Assembly (NCBI GenBank): GCA_016302965.1
Contig: JAEDMP010000046.1
Span: forward strand, 1 to 18,020
From: Bacteroidaceae bacterium
GTDB lineage: Bacteria; Bacteroidota; Bacteroidia; Bacteroidales; Bacteroidaceae
Direction: 5' to 3'
Length of the DNA: 18,020 bases
The position numbers and the translations under genes are program-made. The notes beneath the pieces were generated by a model that was not told where the DNA came from, did no database searches, and worked only from the letters and a program-made list of their open reading frames with translations. This document shows positions 14,393 to 18,020 of this stretch, one piece after another (the first letter of the stretch is position 1; each line of letters begins with the position of its first letter).

Positions 14393-15250
14393 TTACTTGA
14401 CCAAAATGACCAGGTATTTGCTGGTGCTCCAGAACACCTGCGGATTGGTGATACGGAGCACAAACTGCTTGTTGGCGTCACGCTGCAGGGTGTAGCTGCT
14501 GGAGGGGTGAGCGGTGAGCATCTTGGCCGATTTGGAGTAGAGTTTGATTTCCTTGTCCACGCGTATGTCTACCTTGGTAAAGTAGTTCTTGTTGAAGTTA
14601 TCCTGCAGCACCTTTCCGTCTACGAGAATCTGTTGTTCCTTAAGCTCGCTCTTGGTTCCGAAGACAAACCAGGCGGTGTTCATCTGTTTGTCTTGCTGAC
14701 TGATGGTCTGGCTCTTGTTGCTGCTCTCCTGTTGCAGGGAAGCCACATCGGTATGGAGTCCTTCAATTTTGCGGTCGAGTTCCTCGATATGGATATCCTT
14801 GGCCTGAAGCTCTGCCCTGAGCTGTTGCAGCTGCTTTTCCTTTTCCTCCAGCTGCGCAGTCAGGTTATCGATGGTTTTCTTGAGTTCCTCCCCCTTGAAG
14901 GCGCTGGCTCTGAGTTGGCGTTTGAGTTTCTCGATGAGCTCCCTGTTCTGCTGCATGGTAGCCTGGATAAACTGCACGTTCTCGCGCAACCGCTGGCGGT
15001 TACTGGTACCCTCGCCGTCTTTGGCGATATTGACCCGTCCCTGAGCTTGGTTGATTTCCCGGAAGCCCTCTTCAATCTCATTCATGGTAGCCATCATGTC
15101 GTTGATTTCATTCTCTCGCTGGGCGATAATCTGATTGAGCGAATCCCGGGTCTGCATCAATGCGGCATCGGCCTGCTTGGTCTTATCCTGCTTGCATCCA
15201 GTGCATACTGCCATCAGGACACAAGCCATCCATAATAGTTTCTTCATCAT
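14393..15250 (-). CDS. Coiled-coil lipoprotein, possibly of the Cbp1 type
   Basis: A 285-residue predicted lipoprotein. The signal peptide ends in VCTGC with Cys19 as the lipid site (the -3 residue is unusual). Residues about 26-65 and 85-195 are heptad-like and rich in Glu, Gln, Lys and Leu, so a long coiled coil is expected. The C-terminal domain (about 205-285, with TAWFVFGTKSELKEQQILVD, then LTAHPSSSYTL and FWSTSKYLVILVK) is a recognisable Bacteroidota module. I recall similar proteins labelled Cbp1-family collagen-binding adhesins in Bacteroides fragilis; that function is not shown here and the label is tentative. It starts with an ATGA overlap on the rsmI stop, so translation is coupled, and ends at a strong terminator. 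Confidence 0.85.
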   Translation of the reverse strand: MMKKLLWMACVLMAVCTGCKQDKTKQADAALMQTRDSLNQIIAQRENEINDMMATMNEIEEGFREINQAQGRVNIAKDGEGTSNRQRLRENVQFIQATMQQNRELIEKLKRQLRASAFKGEELKKTIDNLTAQLEEKEKQLQQLRAELQAKDIHIEELDRKIEGLHTDVASLQQESSNKSQTISQQDKQMNTAWFVFGTKSELKEQQILVDGKVLQDNFNKNYFTKVDIRVDKEIKLYSKSAKMLTAHPSSSYTLQRDANKQFVLRITNPQVFWSTSKYLVILVK

Positions 15251-16005
15251 AATTCTTTATTTTTGGATTTTTCTTCTTTGATTCTTCTTTTCTCCGCCGC
15301 TCTGGCCTCTTTGGCTGCCGCCTTGGCTTGGATGGGGTCCATACCTCCCAATATCAGCACAATCTCCCCCCTCGGTTCGGTCTGCGTGAAGTGGTCCACC
15401 AGTTCTCCCAGCGTTCCCCTCACACACTCCTCATGTACCTTGGAGATTTCGCGGCAAACGGCAGCCTGCCGCTCGCTTCCCATTACCTGCACCATCTGCT
15501 GCAGGGTCTTGAGCAGACGGTGAGGCGACTCATAGACCACGGCTGTACGTGTCTCCTGTGCCAGCGCCTCCATCCTCGTCTGCCGTCCCTTCTTGGGAGG
15601 CAGGAATCCCTCGAAGACAAAACGGTCGCAGGGCAGTCCGCTCGTCACCAAAGCGGGTACGAAGGCTGTAGGTCCGGGCAGTGTCTGCACGTTGATGCCT
15701 GCTCTCATGGCCTCCCTCACGAGGAAGAAGCCCGGATCGCTGATGCCCGGCGTACCTGCATCGCTGATAAGCGCCACATGCTGCCCACCCTGCAACCGCT
15801 GGATAACCGCCGCCGATGTCCCATGCTCATTAAACTTATGGTGCGACATCATCTTGTTGTCGATGTCAAAATGCTTAAGCAGCACGGCAGAGGTGCGCGT
15901 ATCTTCAGCGAGCACCAGGTCGACCTCCTTCAGCAGCCTGATGGCTCTGAATGTCATGTCTTCCATGTTTCCCACAGGAGTGGGTATGATATATAATATG
16001 CCCAT
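15247..16005 (-). CDS. rsmI: 16S rRNA (cytidine(1402)-2'-O)-methyltransferase
   Basis: Methylates the 2'-hydroxyl of C1402 in the decoding centre of 16S rRNA, using S-adenosylmethionine. The tetrapyrrole-methylase fold is readable: LYIIPTPVGNMEDMTFRA at the N-terminus, LAEDTRTSAVLLKHF, ISDAGTPGISDPGF, TLPGPTAFVPALVTSG and VYESPHRLLKTL. The first part is the conserved catalytic core; the tail (about 226-252, QAKAAAKEARAAEKRRIKEE) is short, highly charged and likely helical. The 252 residues are somewhat fewer than in E. coli, because the C-terminal region differs. The predicted promoter ends only nine bases before the ATG. The TGA stop overlaps the ATG of the next gene. Confidence 0.96.
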   Translation of the reverse strand: MGILYIIPTPVGNMEDMTFRAIRLLKEVDLVLAEDTRTSAVLLKHFDIDNKMMSHHKFNEHGTSAAVIQRLQGGQHVALISDAGTPGISDPGFFLVREAMRAGINVQTLPGPTAFVPALVTSGLPCDRFVFEGFLPPKKGRQTRMEALAQETRTAVVYESPHRLLKTLQQMVQVMGSERQAAVCREISKVHEECVRGTLGELVDHFTQTEPRGEIVLILGGMDPIQAKAAAKEARAAEKRRIKEEKSKNKEL

Positions 16006-16013
16006 ATTGGCGG

Positions 16014-16044
16014 CAAATGTAGTTAATTATTCGTGATTATCAAA
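16014..16044 (-). promoter_or_regulatory. Predicted promoter of rsmI
   Basis: On the minus strand TTTG (16041-16044) and TACATTTG (16014-16021) are 19 bases apart, a full consensus match. Transcription would begin near 16008, only about three bases before the ATG at 16005, so the mRNA is predicted to be nearly leaderless. Confidence 0.78.
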
Positions 16045-16060
16045 AAAAGACGGCCATTTC

Positions 16061-16092
16061 TTTGCAATTTTTAAAACGTATTTGTACTTTTG
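16061..16092 (+). promoter_or_regulatory. Predicted promoter of tdk
   Basis: TTTG (16061-16064) and TACTTTTG (16085-16092) are 20 bases apart, a full consensus match. Transcription would start near 16098, and the ATG at 16100 follows immediately. The two promoters in this gap point away from each other. Confidence 0.8.
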
Positions 16093-16099
16093 CACGCAA

Positions 16100-16678
16100 A
16101 TGACAGACAATTTCACAGGGGAGTCACGCCATCCCGGCAGAATAGAAGTGGTGTGCGGCTCGATGTTTTCGGGCAAGACAGAGGAATTGATCCGCCGCAT
16201 GCGGCGGGCACAGTTTGCAAGGCAGAAGGTGGAAATCTTCAAGCCCTCTATTGACACGCGTTATTCGGAGGAGGAGGTGGTGAGCCACGACCGCAACGCC
16301 ATTCCCTCCACCCCCATCGACGCCTCGGCCCAAATTCTGCTGCTGGCCACCGACATCGACGTGGTGGGCATCGACGAGGCCCAGTTTTTCGACGAGGGCC
16401 TTGTTGACGTATGCAACGAACTGGCCAACAGGGGTGTGCGCGTGATTGTTGCAGGGCTCGACATGGACTACAAGGGAGTTCCCTTCGGTCCCATCCCTTC
16501 ACTCTGCGCCATTGCCGACGAGGTGACCAAGGTTCATGCCATCTGCGTACGTTGCGGGGCACTGGCCTATGTGAGCCACCGCAAAGTATCCAATGACCGA
16601 CGCGTCCTGCTCGGCGAGACCGATGAATATGAGCCGCTCTGCCGCGAATGCTATCAGAGAAGCCTTCACAAGCAATAA
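16100..16678 (+). CDS. tdk: Thymidine kinase
   Basis: Salvage enzyme that phosphorylates thymidine with ATP to dTMP; cytoplasmic type II (TK1-like) kinase. Motifs: P-loop GSMFSGKT (20-27), DEAQFF (92-97) with the catalytic Glu, the AGLDMDYKG segment (118-126), and four zinc cysteines at 149, 152, 181 and 184 (CVRC and CREC). The 192-residue length is normal. The frame is open from 16082, but that ATG lies inside the promoter -7 region, so ATG 16100 (MTDNFTGES) is the start. The AI-2E permease gene follows after ten bases, so the two are co-transcribed. Confidence 0.96.
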   Translation: MTDNFTGESRHPGRIEVVCGSMFSGKTEELIRRMRRAQFARQKVEIFKPSIDTRYSEEEVVSHDRNAIPSTPIDASAQILLLATDIDVVGIDEAQFFDEGLVDVCNELANRGVRVIVAGLDMDYKGVPFGPIPSLCAIADEVTKVHAICVRCGALAYVSHRKVSNDRRVLLGETDEYEPLCRECYQRSLHKQ

Positions 16679-16688
16679 CCCCAGCGAT

Positions 16689-17765
16689 ATGACAGACAAG
16701 ACTATCACCTTCGACCGTTTTGTGAGATGGATTCTCGGCGGTCTTCTCGTCTCGGGTATCCTGCTGACGCTCAACTACCTGAGCGATGTGCTACTGCCCT
16801 TCTTCCTGGCATGGCTGTTGGCCTACCTGGTCTACCCTCTGGTCTGCTTCCTGCAGTATCGGGTACATGTCCCCGGGCGCGCCTTGTCCATCATTGTAGC
16901 CCTCATCCTCATCACGTCAGTCATCGGCGGCATACTCTATCTCATCATCCCCCCGATGATAGAACAGTTCGACAAGCTGGGTCAGATACTCACCACGCAG
17001 CTGCACGAGACCACCCACATCAGCCGCTTTCCCTCCATCCACGAATGGGTGGCAGCCAACCGCGACGAGATTGAGCGTTTCTTCCGCAACAAGGAGGTAA
17101 GCGATGCCATCCGGCGTGCCATGCCCAAGGTTTTCGAGCTGGTGGGTCATACGGCAAGTGTCATCATCAGCATCGTGGCTTCGCTTATCACCTTATTATA
17201 TATGTTTTTTATCCTGCTCGACTACGAGGTGCTGGCCTCGGGAGTGGTCAAACTGTTCCCCCCGAAGAGCCGTCCCTTCTGGCAGGCATTGCTGGGCGAC
17301 GTGAAGCGCGAGCTCAACAGCTATGTGCGCGGTCAGAGTACCGTAGCGTTCTGCATCGGCATCCTCATCTGCATCGGCTTCACCGTCATCGACTTCCCCA
17401 TGGCCATCGGCATGGGCATCCTGATTGGTGTGATGAGCCTCATCCCCTATGTCCATTCCCTCGCCCTCATACCCATCGTCTTCCTGTCGCTGCTGAAAGC
17501 AGCTGACACCGGCGACAATTTCTGGGCCATCCTGTTCGGAGCGCTGGCGGTCTTTGCCATCGTCCAGGTAATTACCGACACCATTCTGGTGCCCCGCATC
17601 ATGGGCAAGGCCATGGGGCTCAACCCCGCTATCCTGCTGCTGTCGCTCTCGGTGTGGGGTGCGCTGTTGGGCTTCATCGGCCTCATCATCGCCTTACCGC
17701 TCACGACGATTATCATCGCCTATTACAAGCGCTACATCACAAAAGACAATCCACCCGCCAACTGA
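16689..17765 (+). CDS. AI-2E family transporter (PerM/YdiK-type permease)
   Basis: A 358-residue integral membrane protein of the AI-2E transporter family. It has two N-terminal helix pairs (about 13-50 and 66-88), a soluble segment (about 90-155, DKLGQILTTQLHETTHISR), and a hydrophobic C-terminal half with the family-typical VRGQSTVAFCIGILICIGF, GVMSLIPYVHSLALIP, IVQVITDTILVPRIMGKAMGLNPA and a final helix. The substrate is not shown; members have been tied to AI-2 export, to sodium/proton exchange and to unknown cargo. I chose ATG 16689 (MTDKTITFDR); the frame extends back into tdk, but that part is tdk coding sequence in another frame. No terminator is visible after the stop. Confidence 0.92.
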   Translation: MTDKTITFDRFVRWILGGLLVSGILLTLNYLSDVLLPFFLAWLLAYLVYPLVCFLQYRVHVPGRALSIIVALILITSVIGGILYLIIPPMIEQFDKLGQILTTQLHETTHISRFPSIHEWVAANRDEIERFFRNKEVSDAIRRAMPKVFELVGHTASVIISIVASLITLLYMFFILLDYEVLASGVVKLFPPKSRPFWQALLGDVKRELNSYVRGQSTVAFCIGILICIGFTVIDFPMAIGMGILIGVMSLIPYVHSLALIPIVFLSLLKAADTGDNFWAILFGALAVFAIVQVITDTILVPRIMGKAMGLNPAILLLSLSVWGALLGFIGLIIALPLTTIIIAYYKRYITKDNPPAN

Positions 17766-17837
17766 CTCCACTATCCCGCCTATATTCCACCCTTTTCCAT
17801 CCGTTTACCAAAAAATCAGAAGAAAATAAGGAAAAAA

Positions 17838-17869
17838 TTTGGCAGTTTCAAAAAAACTCCGTACCTTTG
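17838..17869 (+). promoter_or_regulatory. Predicted promoter of tRNA-Lys
   Basis: TTTG (17838-17841) and TACCTTTG (17862-17869) are 20 bases apart, a full consensus match, about 30 bases before the mature tRNA. The gap 17766-17837 otherwise holds nothing I can identify. Confidence 0.8.
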
Positions 17870-17900
17870 CACCGCTTTTAGCAAATACTCTTTAATGGGA

Positions 17901-17973
17901 GACTCGCTAGCTCAGTCGGTAGAGCACAACACTTTTAATGTTGGGGTCTTGGGTTCGAACCCCAAGCGGGTCA
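17901..17973 (+). tRNA. tRNA-Lys (anticodon UUU)
   Basis: A complete cloverleaf of 73 bases: acceptor arms GACTCGC and GCGGGTC with one T-G pair, D arm GCTC/GAGC, anticodon arm CAACA/TGTTG around CTTTTAA (anticodon TTT at 17934-17936), five-base variable loop GGGTC, and T arm TTGGG/CCCAA around TTCGAAC. The discriminator is A17973 and CCA is not encoded. All stems pair fully. Confidence 0.98.
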
Positions 17974-18002
17974 CTGAACGGGTCGGAAACGGCTTAAAAA
18001 TG

Positions 18003-18020
18003 GGACTATGAATTTAGTCC
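18003..18020. terminator. Possible terminator after tRNA-Lys, cut by the window edge
   Basis: GGACTA (18003-18008) pairs with TAGTCC (18015-18020) around a six-base loop. Whether a T-run follows is outside the window, so this is only a candidate. Confidence 0.4.

Noticed and set aside
14261..15235. 324-residue plus-strand frame
   Set aside because: It runs through the tlpA promoter and terminator and is antisense to the coiled-coil lipoprotein; its Leu-rich text is the mirror of Glu/Gln-rich heptads.
16100..16699. tdk and the AI-2E gene both begin ATGACAGACAA
   Set aside because: Eleven identical bases at two starts only; the sequences diverge at once and chance or a favoured initiation context explains it.
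1..18020. Mobile elements, CRISPR, phage or defence genes
   Set aside because: I looked for spaced direct repeats, terminal inverted repeats, transposase or nuclease motifs on both strands and found none.

Overview
The window looks like a piece of a Bacteroidales chromosome, most likely Prevotellaceae (Prevotella/Segatella). Reasons: every convincing promoter has the Bacteroidota form (TTTG, 19-20 bases, then TAnnTTTG); Shine-Dalgarno sequences are absent; and the gene families are typical of that order (DUF4834, DUF1599, BT_3928-like DoxX protein, DUF6029, Omp28, a type IX-like C-terminal domain). It reads as core chromosome: I see no transposase, integrase, phage gene or CRISPR array, and no gap without a gene is longer than about 150 bases.

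Layout. 1-1259 (-): N-terminal third of DnaE, cut by the window edge. 1260-1400: divergent promoters. 1401-3264 (+): psd, pssA and a DUF4834 gene, the two-step route from CDP-diacylglycerol to phosphatidylethanolamine plus a small membrane protein. 3272-3306: shared terminator. 3316-4779 (-): birA then pyrH. 4780-4874: divergent promoters. 4875-5309 (+): tadA. 5304-5336: shared terminator. 5345-14262 (-): eleven genes in one direction, read from tlpA as TlpA-like thioredoxin, DUF6029 barrel, Omp28-like lipoprotein, secreted CTD protein, small TPR/coiled-coil lipoprotein, DUF1599 protein, BT_3928-like membrane protein, triose-phosphate isomerase, SPOR protein, folE and a one-TM hypothetical. 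14393-16005 (-): rsmI overlapping a coiled-coil lipoprotein by ATGA, closed by a strong terminator. 16006-16099: divergent promoters. 16100-17765 (+): tdk and an AI-2E-family permease. 17901-17973: tRNA-Lys(UUU) with its own promoter.

Most interesting points. (1) There is no stop codon between the BT_3928-like membrane protein and TpiA: one 690-codon frame runs through both, across an A7 run where one base fewer would give an ordinary ATGA overlap. Predicted topology would put the isomerase in the cytoplasm, so a real fusion is possible; stop loss with an internal start, slippage, or a sequence error are the alternatives. (2) The first four genes of the long run form a cell-envelope group with a cysteine theme: TlpA (WCKPC), Omp28 (CTNC), a barrel whose only two cysteines are five residues apart near its end, and a secreted protein with a C-x4-C pair. 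(3) Several promoters lie so close to the start codon that rsmI and tdk mRNAs are predicted to be leaderless or nearly so, and the tadA start must be moved downstream. All of this comes from reading alone; no database search was run.
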